Shown piece after piece: positions 11,587 through 19,864 of a stretch of 64,000 nt of DNA (the stretch's first letter is position 1; every line of letters starts with the position of its first letter). This DNA comes from UTCFX2 sp963827155 (GTDB taxonomy: Bacteria > Chloroflexota > Anaerolineae > Anaerolineales > UBA4823). The position numbers and the translations under genes are program-made. Under the pieces are notes generated by a model, which was not told the origin of the DNA, did no database searches, and was given only the letters and a program-made list of their open reading frames with translations. Location of the stretch: NCBI GenBank assembly GCA_963827155.1, contig CAWGZV010000002.1, forward strand, positions 3,038,001-3,102,000, in the 5' to 3' direction.

Positions 11587-12807
11587 AGAAGAGCCAGCAG
11601 AACCATCAGTGCCCGTGCTTAAGCCGACCGGAAAGCTGGAAATCTTTTCCTGGTGGACAGCCGGTGGCGAGGCTGATGGGTTGAATGCCATGATCGAGAT
11701 CTTCAAAACGATGTATCCAGACGTTGAGTTCATCAATGCCACCGTAGCTGGCGGCGCTGGCTCGAACGCCAAAGCAGTGTTGGCAACCCGGATGCAAGCT
11801 GGTGATCCCCCTGACTCGTTCCAGGTACATGCCGGTCATGAATTGATCAACTCCTGGGTTGCCGCAGGCGCAATGGAGCCTGTGACCTCTATTTTTGTGG
11901 ATAACGGCTGGATGGATAAATATCCGAAAGGCGTTATCGACATCCTCTCTAAAGACGGCGAGATCTGGAGTGTTCCGGTCAATATCCACCGCTCCAACGT
12001 CCTGTGGTACAACAAGAAGGTCTTCTCCGACAATGGCCTCGAAGCCCCAAAGACCTTTGATGAATTCTTTGCAGCCGCTGATAAGCTGAAAGCTGCCGGT
12101 GTTACACCGCTAGCGCTTGGCGACAACGGCATCTGGGCTGCGACAAACCTGTTCGAAACCGTCCTGCTTGGCACAATGGGTCCCGAGAAATATATCGGGC
12201 TGTGGAATGGAACAACCGACTGGGCTGGTGAAGACGTGACCTTGGCTCTTGAGAATTTTGCCAAAATGATGGGATACGTCAACGAAGATCATGCTGCCCT
12301 ATCCTGGGACCAGGCAGCCCAATACGTGGTTGACGGCGCAGCCGCGATGACGGTTATGGGTGATTGGGCGGAAGGGTATTTCAAGTCCGTCGGGTTGACT
12401 CCGAACGTCGAATTTGGATACATCCCGGCTCCTGGCAACGCGGGGACATTCATCATGCTGTCTGACTCCTTTGGTTTGCCAAAAGGCGCCCCAAATCGTG
12501 AAGCGGCGCTCGCCTGGCTGACCCTTGCCGGATCACAAGAAGGCCAAGATGCGTTAACCCGCTCAAGGGTTCGATCCCTGCCCGCACTGACGGCGACCGC
12601 GCCCTTTACGATGAGTACCTGCTTTCGGCGATGGATGATTTCTCCTCTAACACGATTGCACCTTCTCTGGCGCACGGAGCAGCTGCTGCCGAGGGTTGGG
12701 TGACCGCGGTTAACGATGTGATGACCTTATTCGTTACCGACCTGGATGTTGCTTCAGCGCAGGCAGGCCTAGTTGCTGCTTGCCAATCGGCTGGAGTGTG
12801 CAAGTAG
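10484..12807 (+). CDS. Chimeric ABC binding protein: BMP/PnrA-like module fused to a sugar-type solute-binding domain (frameshift near 12555)
   Basis: The N-terminus is a lipoprotein signal (lipobox LAAC, residues about 17-25) and Ala/Pro linker. Residues about 45-365 are a complete BMP/PnrA-like nucleoside-binding domain (VTDTGGIDDKSFN, then GVDSDWY). A short linker leads into a second complete binding domain of the sugar SBP family (LEIFSWWTAGGEADGL from about residue 385; TPLALGDNGIW; WDQAAQYVVDGAAAM). The frame ends at 12703, but removing one missing-A indel near 12555 restores the usual family ending to a TAG at 12805-12807. Two sugar permeases follow, so the C-terminal domain is probably the working receptor of that importer. 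The BMP half has much stronger use of C-ending codons than the C-terminal half, a sign of separate origin. The N-terminal 1.1 kb is almost identical to that of the gene at 15021. Confidence 0.8.
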
Positions 12808-12822
12808 TGAATTAACCTGGAA

Positions 12823-12858
12823 AGGGTCGCCTATTGAGAGATTGAAAATGGCGACCCT
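12823..12858 (+). terminator. Intercistronic hairpin 1 between binding protein and permease
   Basis: A perfect 9-bp stem, AGGGTCGCC (12823-12831) with GGCGACCCT (12850-12858), followed by CTCTTTC. It lies 15 bp after the repaired stop of the binding-protein gene. Such hairpins often stabilise or partly terminate the binding-protein message so that it exceeds permease expression. Confidence 0.6.
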
Positions 12859-12895
12859 CTCTTTCAAAAGCTCAGAGAATTCTTTCGACGAACAG

Positions 12896-12940
12896 GAGAG
12901 TGCCCTTGGTTTTGATCCAATCGAATCCAAAGGCACTCTC
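12896..12940 (+). terminator. Intercistronic hairpin 2 between binding protein and permease
   Basis: A 14-bp stem with one mismatch, GAGAGTGCCCTTGG (12896-12909) with CCAAAGGCACTCTC (12927-12940), followed by TTTCAATT. It stands 26 bp before the permease start, so both hairpins must be crossed or bypassed for permease transcription unless a promoter lies within. Confidence 0.6.
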
Positions 12941-12966
12941 TTTCAATTAGATCGAGCAGGAAGCCT

Positions 12967-13896
12967 ATGGCACATACACGTGATCGCTGGATTGCATTGT
13001 TCTTAATCCTCCCTTCGATAATTCTCATTGCTATTTTTGTATACGGCTTTATTGGCTGGACAACGCGCGTTTCTTTATCCAAGTGGGACGGTGTGCAACC
13101 GGATTACACCTGGGTTGGTCTGGATAACTACAAAAAGCTATTTTCTGAGACTGGCGGCGTCGCCGCAAAACGATTTTCGATTGGAATGTGGAATACGTTT
13201 TTTTTCACGCTGTTCTTCTTACTGATCTGCGTCGGGGTTGGACTGCTGCTGGCAATACTGCTCGATCAAAAAGTGAAGGGTGAAGGGATTTTTCGGACGA
13301 TCTATCTATTTCCAATGGCGCTGTCTTTTGTGGTCACGGGGGTGGTCTGGCAGTGGATATTTGCACCTGGAACTGCTGACCGGCCACGCGGGATCAATGC
13401 GCTGCTCGGGACTTTGGGTCTCGATGCTTTAAGATGGAAATGGTATACCGACACGAATTCGATCAGCTCGTTCCATGTTGCGCTGATCCCGGTGATCATA
13501 GCCGCCTCCTGGCAGCTCATTGGCTATACGATGGCGATGTATCTTGCGGGCCTGAGGGGCGTGCCGGAAGAACTGCGCGAAGCAGCGCGAGTGGATGGCG
13601 CGACTGAGGTGCAAGTTTATCGGCATATCATCTTGCCGATCTTGAGCCCCATCACCCTCAGCGCCTTGATCATTCTAGGACATATCTCCTTGAAGATCTT
13701 TGATTTGATCTACACCATGACCGGTAAAGGACCGGCGTTTGTCACAGACGTGCCCGGGATTTTTATGTTTGAGACCACATTTCAGGGGAATCACTACGCC
13801 CAGGGAGCGGCGATCTCAATCATCATGCTGCTTATGGTGGCGGCCGTTATCGTTCCATATCTTGCCTACAGCCTGCGCCAGGAGGTAGAGCTATGA
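12967..13896 (+). CDS. Sugar ABC transporter permease (MalF/UgpA family)
   Basis: 309 residues with about six hydrophobic membrane segments and the cytoplasmic EAA loop EELREAARVDGATEVQVYRH (near residue 200) that docks on the ATPase. It forms the heterodimeric channel with the next gene. It follows the BMP/sugar chimera across two hairpins, and its stop overlaps the start of the next permease in ATGA (13893-13896), indicating translational coupling. No ATPase gene is present locally, so a shared MsmX/UgpC-type ATPase encoded elsewhere is likely. A purine-rich AGGAAG lies just upstream of the ATG. Confidence 0.9.
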   Translation: MAHTRDRWIALFLILPSIILIAIFVYGFIGWTTRVSLSKWDGVQPDYTWVGLDNYKKLFSETGGVAAKRFSIGMWNTFFFTLFFLLICVGVGLLLAILLDQKVKGEGIFRTIYLFPMALSFVVTGVVWQWIFAPGTADRPRGINALLGTLGLDALRWKWYTDTNSISSFHVALIPVIIAASWQLIGYTMAMYLAGLRGVPEELREAARVDGATEVQVYRHIILPILSPITLSALIILGHISLKIFDLIYTMTGKGPAFVTDVPGIFMFETTFQGNHYAQGAAISIIMLLMVAAVIVPYLAYSLRQEVEL

Positions 13897-14750
13897 AACG
13901 AAAGGCGATCGATCCCTCACGAATTGGGCTGTACCTGCTGATGGTCCTTTTTGCGATGTTATTTCTACTCCCTGTTTACGTCATGCTCTCAAGCTCGCTG
14001 AAGACCTTTACAGAAGTGCAGGACCTCAGCAAGATGTGGAGCCTGCCAGCGGGTTTGAACATGGAGAGCTTTCGCGCCGCTTGGTCTGGCATCCCGGAAA
14101 AAGGGCTGCGCGGGCTTTCGAATAATCTGATGAACAGCCTGCTGCTCACCGTACCCGCAACTCTGATTTCGGCAATTCTCGGCTCGATTAATGGATATGT
14201 GCTCTCGAAGTGGAAATTTCGTGGCGCAGATATCATTTTTCCGCTCTTGCTGTTCGGGATGTTTATCCCTTACCAGAGTATTTTGATCCCCATGACTTTA
14301 ACCCTGGCTTACATCGGTCTGGGAGGAACGATCTGGGGATTGATCCTCGTGCATGTGGTGTATGGGATCCCGATCACGACATTGATTTTTCGCAATTACT
14401 ACGCCGAGGTCCCGACCGACCTGGTCGAGGCCGCTGGGATTGACGGCGCAGGTATTCTTGGAATTTATTGGCGGGTTATGTTCCCACTGTCTCTGCCTGG
14501 TTTCGTGGTCGTGATCATCTGGCAGTTCACCAATATCTGGAATGAGTTCCTGTTTGCGGTCACTGTCCTGCAGAAGCCAGAGCTTCAGCCAATCACGGTA
14601 GCGCTGCGCAATCTATCCGGCAGCCAGATTAAGGAATGGAATGTGGTCATGGCTGGGGCTTTGATCGCGGCGCTGCCCACACTGATCATATATATTCTAT
14701 TAGGTCGATATTTCATCCGAGGTCTGCTGGCAGGTTCCGTAAAAGGATAG
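13893..14750 (+). CDS. Sugar ABC transporter permease (MalG/UgpE family)
   Basis: 285 residues, six predicted membrane segments, and the EAA loop DLVEAAGIDGAGILGIYWR around residue 180. It is the second half of the sugar-import channel, coupled to the preceding permease by a 4-bp overlap. The upstream GGAGG within the end of the previous gene serves as ribosome-binding site. The substrate cannot be told from sequence. Intact. Confidence 0.9.
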   Translation: MKRKAIDPSRIGLYLLMVLFAMLFLLPVYVMLSSSLKTFTEVQDLSKMWSLPAGLNMESFRAAWSGIPEKGLRGLSNNLMNSLLLTVPATLISAILGSINGYVLSKWKFRGADIIFPLLLFGMFIPYQSILIPMTLTLAYIGLGGTIWGLILVHVVYGIPITTLIFRNYYAEVPTDLVEAAGIDGAGILGIYWRVMFPLSLPGFVVVIIWQFTNIWNEFLFAVTVLQKPELQPITVALRNLSGSQIKEWNVVMAGALIAALPTLIIYILLGRYFIRGLLAGSVKG

Positions 14751-15020
14751 GTTCATTTTTGTAAACGAAGATGGACCTCGATAAATTACCAACAGCATGA
14801 ATAATTACAATTCGGAGGAACAGTTAACTTGCCATAATCCGGTATCTGATTTATATTAAGTCATTCTAGTTCGCGTTTTTGCCTCTATGATATTTCAGCC
14901 GTGGGATAAAACTTACAAGAAGGAGGAGACCTGTTAATTATTCGGCGAAACCGTAAGTTGATTGGTTGGTCAACATTTTCCCATTCGAAAATCTAAACCC
15001 TTTGGAGGAGATATTCTAAT
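14751..15020 (+). promoter_or_regulatory. Leader region of the second BMP-fusion gene
   Basis: No gene is seen in these 270 bp. The stretch contains two Shine-Dalgarno-like sites without an open frame after them (CGGAGGA near 14814-14820 and AAGGAGGAG at 14920-14928) and then the real one, GGAGGAG at 15004-15010, 10 nt before ATG 15021, the same spacing as in the first chimera. The shared word ACAATTCGGAGGA also occurs at about 10246 in the other leader. Confidence 0.45.
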
Positions 15021-16123
15021 ATGAACCGAAGTCTGTTAACTATCATCTCTGTGCTGGCCGCGTTCTCCATGATCCTGGCCGCATGCGCTCCAGCTGCTAC
15101 ACCTGCTCCCGCTGAGACGGCTGCTCCCCCTGCTGAAACTGCAGCACCCGCCGCTACCGAAGCGGTCGCCAAGTTCAAGGCCTGCCAGGTCACCGACACC
15201 GGCGGCATCGACGACAAATCCTTCAACGCCACCGCCTGGAAGGGCGTTCAAGACGCTGTCGATCAGCTCGGCATCGAAGGCAAATACCTCGAATCCCAAC
15301 AGCAGACCGACTATGAAAAGAACATCAACGCTTTCATCGATGAAGGCTGCAATATTATCATCACCGTCGGTTTCCTCCTCGGTGACGGTACCAAGGCTGC
15401 TGCTGAGAAAAACCCCGATCAGAGCTTCTCCATCGTCGACTACGCCTACGACCCCACCATCCCCAACGTCCTCGGTCAGGTATTCTCCACTGACCAGGCT
15501 GGCTTCCTCGCCGGCTACGTCGCAGCTGGCGTCTCCAAGACCGGCAAGGTCGGCACTTTCGGCGGCATCCAGATCCCCACAGTCACCGTCTTCATGGACG
15601 GCTTCGCCCTCGGCGTCAAGTACTACAACGAGCAGAAGGGCACCAACGTCGAAGTCCTCGGTTGGGACCCCATCGCTCAGACCGGACTTTTCACCGGCAA
15701 CTTCGAATCCACCGATGACGGCCGCACCATGGGCGAAACCCTCATGGACGAAGGCGCTGACATCATCATGCCCGTCGCCGGTCCGGTTGGCCTCGGCACC
15801 GCTGCCGCCGTCAAAGAACGCGGCAATGCCTATATCATCGGTGTCGACTCCGACTGGTATCTCACCGCCCCTGACTACAAGGACATCACCCTTACCTCCG
15901 TCCTCAAGAACATGGACATTACCACCCTGAACGCAATCAAGTCCGTGATGGACGGCACCTTCGTCGGCGGCGTGACAGTCGGTGATTTGAAGAACGGCGG
16001 CGTGGGTCTTGCCGATTTCCATGATCTTGACTCCATGGTCCCCGCCGAACTCAAGGCCGAGCTCGATACCCTCAAAGCCGGCATCATCGACGGCTCCATC
16101 CCAACCAACCCCAGCGCCCTACC
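15021..16123 (+). repeat. BMP-module direct repeat, copy 2
   Basis: Near-identical partner of 10484-11586. Differences are confined to the 3' end of the module (around 15988, 16025, 16034, 16051, 16055 and the junction codons). Synonymous identity over about 960 bp implies very recent duplication or gene conversion, or an assembly copy. Confidence 0.93.
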
Positions 16124-17088
16124 GACTCCTGAGCCTGTGGTCATCGGCACCGCCGATCACCCCATCAAGGTCCTCTTTGTCCCATCGGTAGATGCTAACG
16201 TGATCACTGCTGGCGGCGAGATCATGGCAAATGCATTGAAGGAAGCTACTGGTCTCGAGTTCGAGGTCAGCATTCCAACTTCTTACGCAGCGACGGTCGA
16301 AGAGATGTGCGCCTCACCAACCGACACGATGGGCTTCATCCCCGCCCAGCCCTATGTCATCGGCAACCAGCTTTGCGGGGTTGATGTGGCATTCAAGGCT
16401 TTGCGCCGAGGCTGGGGTGTGTATTGGGCGATGTTCATCGTCCCACGCGACTCTGAAGCCCAGACTTTGGCTGATCTCGAAGGAAAGAAGTGGGCTTATC
16501 CAGACGCTGGCTCGACCTCTGGATACCTGTTCCCGCAGGTAGCTCTCAAGAACGCTGGCGTAACGCCAGGAGAGACTCTCGAGGCTGGCGGGCATCCTGA
16601 AGCCGTTCGCGCGGTCTACAACGGCGAGGCTCGATTTTGGCACCGCGTTCTACAGCGCCCCACTTAAACCCGAAGGGGAAGAACCCTGGAAGATCGGCGA
16701 TCCCCCTGACGTCCCAGATGAGCTGATCGAATCCTGCGCACCCAGCGCGGATGGCGAGAAGCTGATGTGCGGCGATTGGCGCGTCCTCGACGCTCGCGCA
16801 AACCTGCGCACAGAAGCTCCGGACGTGGTCCAGAAGGTCCGCATCCTGGATCTAACTGCCCCGATCCCGAACGACACCTTATCCTTTGGTCCAGACTTCC
16901 CGGCTGATCTGCGCGCCAAGATCGAAACGGCCCTTGTTGACTTCTCAAAGACAGATGCCTGGAGCCAGTCGATCGGAAGCGAAGATTTCTACGCCTGGTC
17001 TGGTCTGGAACCTGCTACGGACGAAGAATATGATGTCGTCCGCCAACTGATAGAGTTACTCGGAATCACCCTCGAGCAATTCAGATAA
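15021..17088 (+). CDS. Chimeric ABC binding protein: BMP/PnrA-like module fused to a PhnD-like phosphonate-binding domain (frameshift near 16632)
   Basis: Residues 1 to about 365 are the same lipoprotein signal and BMP/PnrA module as the gene at 10484. After SALPTPEPVVIGT a PhnD-type domain begins (IKVLFVPSVDANVI, EEMCASPTDTMGFIPAQPY, then WAYPDAGSTSGYLFP), characteristic of phosphate/phosphite/phosphonate-binding receptors. The first frame ends at 16667. Removing one extra base near 16632 continues the family sequence (FGTAFYSAPLKPEG) to the TAA at 17086-17088. phnC and phnE follow across a hairpin, so the PhnD half is the likely receptor of that importer. What the attached BMP domain does, and whether it is processed away, is unknown. 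Confidence 0.8.
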
Positions 17089-17107
17089 ACCAGCATTCTC
17101 ATTAGGT

Positions 17108-17141
17108 TAAGCCCCGGATGGTATATTCCGTCCGGGGCTTA
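17108..17141 (+). terminator. Intercistronic hairpin between phnD-like chimera and phnC
   Basis: A perfect 11-bp stem, TAAGCCCCGGA (17108-17118) with TCCGGGGCTTA (17131-17141), and a 12-nt loop. No long T-run follows (AGATTAGG), so it looks more like a processing or stabilising hairpin, or a leaky terminator, than a full stop. phnC begins 14 nt later. Confidence 0.6.
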
Positions 17142-17154
17142 GATTAGGTGTCGA

Positions 17155-17907
17155 ATGCTTAAAATTATTGAGCTTGTCAAAATTTATGAAGGGGGTGTCC
17201 TGGCGCTTGATAGAGTCAGTTTCGAAGTCCCAGAAGGTCAATTTGTTGCTGTGATTGGATTAAGCGGATCCGGGAAATCCACCTTGCTGCGCTGCATCAA
17301 CCGCCTGGTTGAACCAACCGCTGGGAGAGTCATGTGGAACGAAATCGATATCACCCATGCCAGTGACGAAGACTTGCGCCGGATTTGGCGGAAAATCGGG
17401 ATGGTTTTCCAGCATTTTAACCTTGTACATCGCTCCAGCGTGCTCACTAATGTCCTGGCTGGACGCCTGGGATATGTCAGTCCTGCCTGGAGCCTGATCA
17501 ACCGCTTCCCAAAAGAAGATATCGAAAAAGCGATGCACCAGCTCGAGCGAGTTGGAATTGCCAGTAAAGCCAGCAACCGCGCCGATGAACTCAGCGGCGG
17601 ACAGCAGCAGCGGGTGGGGCTGGCACGCGCATTGATGCAAGATCCGGTGATTATTCTGGCCGATGAGCCAGTCGCCAGCTTGGATCCCGTCCTGGCGCAC
17701 AGCGCGATGCAGTACCTGGAAATGATCAACAAAGAAGATAAAGTCACTGTCCTTTGCAGCCTGCACTTCCTTGACCTTGTCCATCGATACGCGGATCGCG
17801 TCGTGGCATTAAATAATGGGAAGTTAGTTTTTGATGGTTTGCCCCATGAGATCGATGATGAGCGTTTCAAAGAAATCTATGGGAAGGAAGCCGAGAGAGT
17901 TGGGTAG
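17155..17907 (+). CDS. phnC: Phosphonate-type ABC transporter ATPase
   Basis: 250 residues. Walker A GLSGSGKST (about 35-43), Q-loop in GMVFQHFNLV, signature LSGGQQQRVGLARAL, Walker B VIILADEP and the H-loop His in SLHFLD are all intact. The family energises uptake of phosphonates, phosphite or phosphate esters at the inner face of the membrane. There is no good ribosome-binding site before ATG 17155, where the intercistronic hairpin ends 14 nt upstream. The phnE stop-start gap downstream is 9 bp, indicating one operon with the PhnD-like chimera. Confidence 0.92.
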   Translation: MLKIIELVKIYEGGVLALDRVSFEVPEGQFVAVIGLSGSGKSTLLRCINRLVEPTAGRVMWNEIDITHASDEDLRRIWRKIGMVFQHFNLVHRSSVLTNVLAGRLGYVSPAWSLINRFPKEDIEKAMHQLERVGIASKASNRADELSGGQQQRVGLARALMQDPVIILADEPVASLDPVLAHSAMQYLEMINKEDKVTVLCSLHFLDLVHRYADRVVALNNGKLVFDGLPHEIDDERFKEIYGKEAERVG

Positions 17908-17916
17908 GTCACGGAA

Positions 17917-19731
17917 ATGAAGAAATATAAACCAATCTGGAAATCATTGCGATTGGCAGCCCTAATTGTCGTCGGTATCATCATTTACGCTTTTGGTTTC
18001 CAAGTCACCCAGATGGGTTTCGAAGAAATCAACTCTCCAACCCGTCAGGCAAGTCTTACACGCGTCATCCGTACACTTTTCCACCCAGACATCATCGAAT
18101 ACGACCAGGTTCAGGTCAGAGTCGAGACACCCTTTTATACACCCTGTCCTACCGGCTCTGTTGATTTACCTGAACCAGACCGAACCGGCGCATACCTGGT
18201 TGCCACCCCAAAGTGCTCCCTTCCTCGCTCCGAAATAACCGTCGAGGGTTTTAAACTTCAAAGCAATTATCGCGGTCAGCTCTATTTCATCCCGCCGAGT
18301 GGGGTTTCATTGGGGCTTACAACTTTCGAGACAGATGATGAAGGACATTTTTCGGTCAAAGCGAAAATTCCGCCGCGACCCAGTGATCAGGTTCAATACA
18401 TCCGCACTACGATCTCAAATAATGTTGGCAAGCCGCGTTTTTCGAAAACTGCCACCGATACCTGGGAAAAAATCATCGAGACGGTCTTTCTCGCTTTGCT
18501 TGCCACAACATTCGGCATCATATTTGCGGTCCCAGTAAGCTTTATGGCAGCCCGTAATATCATGCGTGATGTGACTATGCCGATGAGCAGCCTTTCACTT
18601 ACAATCATCGCTTGGCCATTGGGTGTGTGGATTGGAGGGTCGATAGCAAGCTGGTTGGGGGAGCAGACGAAAATTATCACGGAGAACTCCGCATTCACAC
18701 TGCTTGGTGTGTTGATTGGCGGATTGTTGATCTGGCTGCTTATCAAATGGGCTATGCCTGAAGAAGAGGAAAATCCGCCTGGGCGTTGGTTGAGGATTGG
18801 TCGTATCGCTGCAATCCTGGCAGCGGTAGTTATTGGGATAATCTCGTTATTCCTTCTCGCGAATCTGGCTATCCAATCTGGCGGGCGCTTTGCAAACGAA
18901 CCCGGTTTCATTGGTATGATGGGGTCTTTCGTGGAAAACCTGGGGGTGATCCTACAACTGCTAATCCCAGTAATTGTGGCATTCGGTGTTGGCGGTGTGA
19001 TGAGCAACATGTTCACGCGAGCAGCACGCCATTACATTAGCCCTCTAAAGCCCTCAATTCGATTTCCCATCAATTTGGTTCTAGGAGCCCTGGCAGGAGC
19101 ATTAGTCGCCGCGCTTATTGGTGCTGCCATTAATTGGATCTATCAAATCAACAACCCAATATGGACTTTTTGGGTACCTGCCCTCATTGGCGCCGCGTTG
19201 GGGATTTTCACTGTCATCTCCAACCGAGAAAAAGACAAACTGCCGATTGGAATGACCATCTACTATACTACCCGTACCATATTAAATGGGCTGCGGGCGA
19301 TTGAAGCCTTGATTTGGGTGATCATTTTCGTCGTTTGGGTTGGGATTGGTCCGTTTGCTGGTGTGCTGGCATTGGCTCTTCACACGGTAGCCGCACTTGG
19401 TAAGCTGTATTCCGAGCAAGTGGAAAGCATCATGCCCGGCCCCTTGGAAGCCGTAAAAGCCACCGGCGCCACCCGGATTCAGGTCATCGTTTACAGCGTC
19501 GTCCCGCAGATAGTCCCACTGTATATCTCCTTCACAATGTATCGTTGGGATATTAATGTTCGTATGTCCACGATCATTGGTTTCGCCGGCGGTGGTGGGA
19601 TCGGGTTCCTGCTGCTCCAAAACATCAACTTGCTTAACTACCGCGCCGCCAGCACCCAAATGATCGCTATAGCAGTAGTGGTGGCTCTGATGGATTACCT
19701 ATCATCGTATATGCGCGAAAAGATCGTATAG
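17917..19731 (+). CDS. phnE: Enlarged PhnE-type ABC permease with periplasmic insertion
   Basis: 604 residues, more than twice the roughly 260-280 of a typical PhnE. After an N-terminal membrane segment (about 12-30) comes a soluble, probably periplasmic region of about 120 residues (to about 165) with four Cys, including CPTGSVDLPEPDRTG. Multiple membrane spans follow, interrupted by a charged loop with EEEEN near residue 288 and extra membrane pairs. The C-terminal third carries the permease EAA loop PLEAVKATGATRIQVIVYS and FAGGGGIGFLL, diagnostic of PhnE. It lies 9 bp after phnC. One chain may supply more than one channel half or an added sensor domain; that is inference. No frameshift is seen. 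Confidence 0.82.
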   Translation: MKKYKPIWKSLRLAALIVVGIIIYAFGFQVTQMGFEEINSPTRQASLTRVIRTLFHPDIIEYDQVQVRVETPFYTPCPTGSVDLPEPDRTGAYLVATPKCSLPRSEITVEGFKLQSNYRGQLYFIPPSGVSLGLTTFETDDEGHFSVKAKIPPRPSDQVQYIRTTISNNVGKPRFSKTATDTWEKIIETVFLALLATTFGIIFAVPVSFMAARNIMRDVTMPMSSLSLTIIAWPLGVWIGGSIASWLGEQTKIITENSAFTLLGVLIGGLLIWLLIKWAMPEEEENPPGRWLRIGRIAAILAAVVIGIISLFLLANLAIQSGGRFANEPGFIGMMGSFVENLGVILQLLIPVIVAFGVGGVMSNMFTRAARHYISPLKPSIRFPINLVLGALAGALVAALIGAAINWIYQINNPIWTFWVPALIGAALGIFTVISNREKDKLPIGMTIYYTTRTILNGLRAIEALIWVIIFVVWVGIGPFAGVLALALHTVAALGKLYSEQVESIMPGPLEAVKATGATRIQVIVYSVVPQIVPLYISFTMYRWDINVRMSTIIGFAGGGGIGFLLLQNINLLNYRAASTQMIAIAVVVALMDYLSSYMREKIV

Positions 19732-19864
19732 CTGTATAGATTCAAAGGCAATCTACTCTTATCGGAGATTAAATATCGAAAGCAAATCAGAGAAAGCGAC
19801 CCTTCGATCTCCGACGGCAGATACAAATCCTCTCGTCAGGCTGCAGCAGCACCGCCTGGCGGGA

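Noticed and set aside
12560..12580. tRNA-like T-loop sequence GGGTTCGATCCC
   Set aside because: It lies in the conserved coding part of the sugar-binding domain (KGSIPAR) and no cloverleaf arms flank it.
15036..16022. Minus-strand open frame of 328 codons opposite the second BMP module
   Set aside because: It is a by-product of the C-ending codon bias of the BMP module. The product is rich in Asp, Gly and Val with no domain, and the equivalent frame in the first copy is broken.
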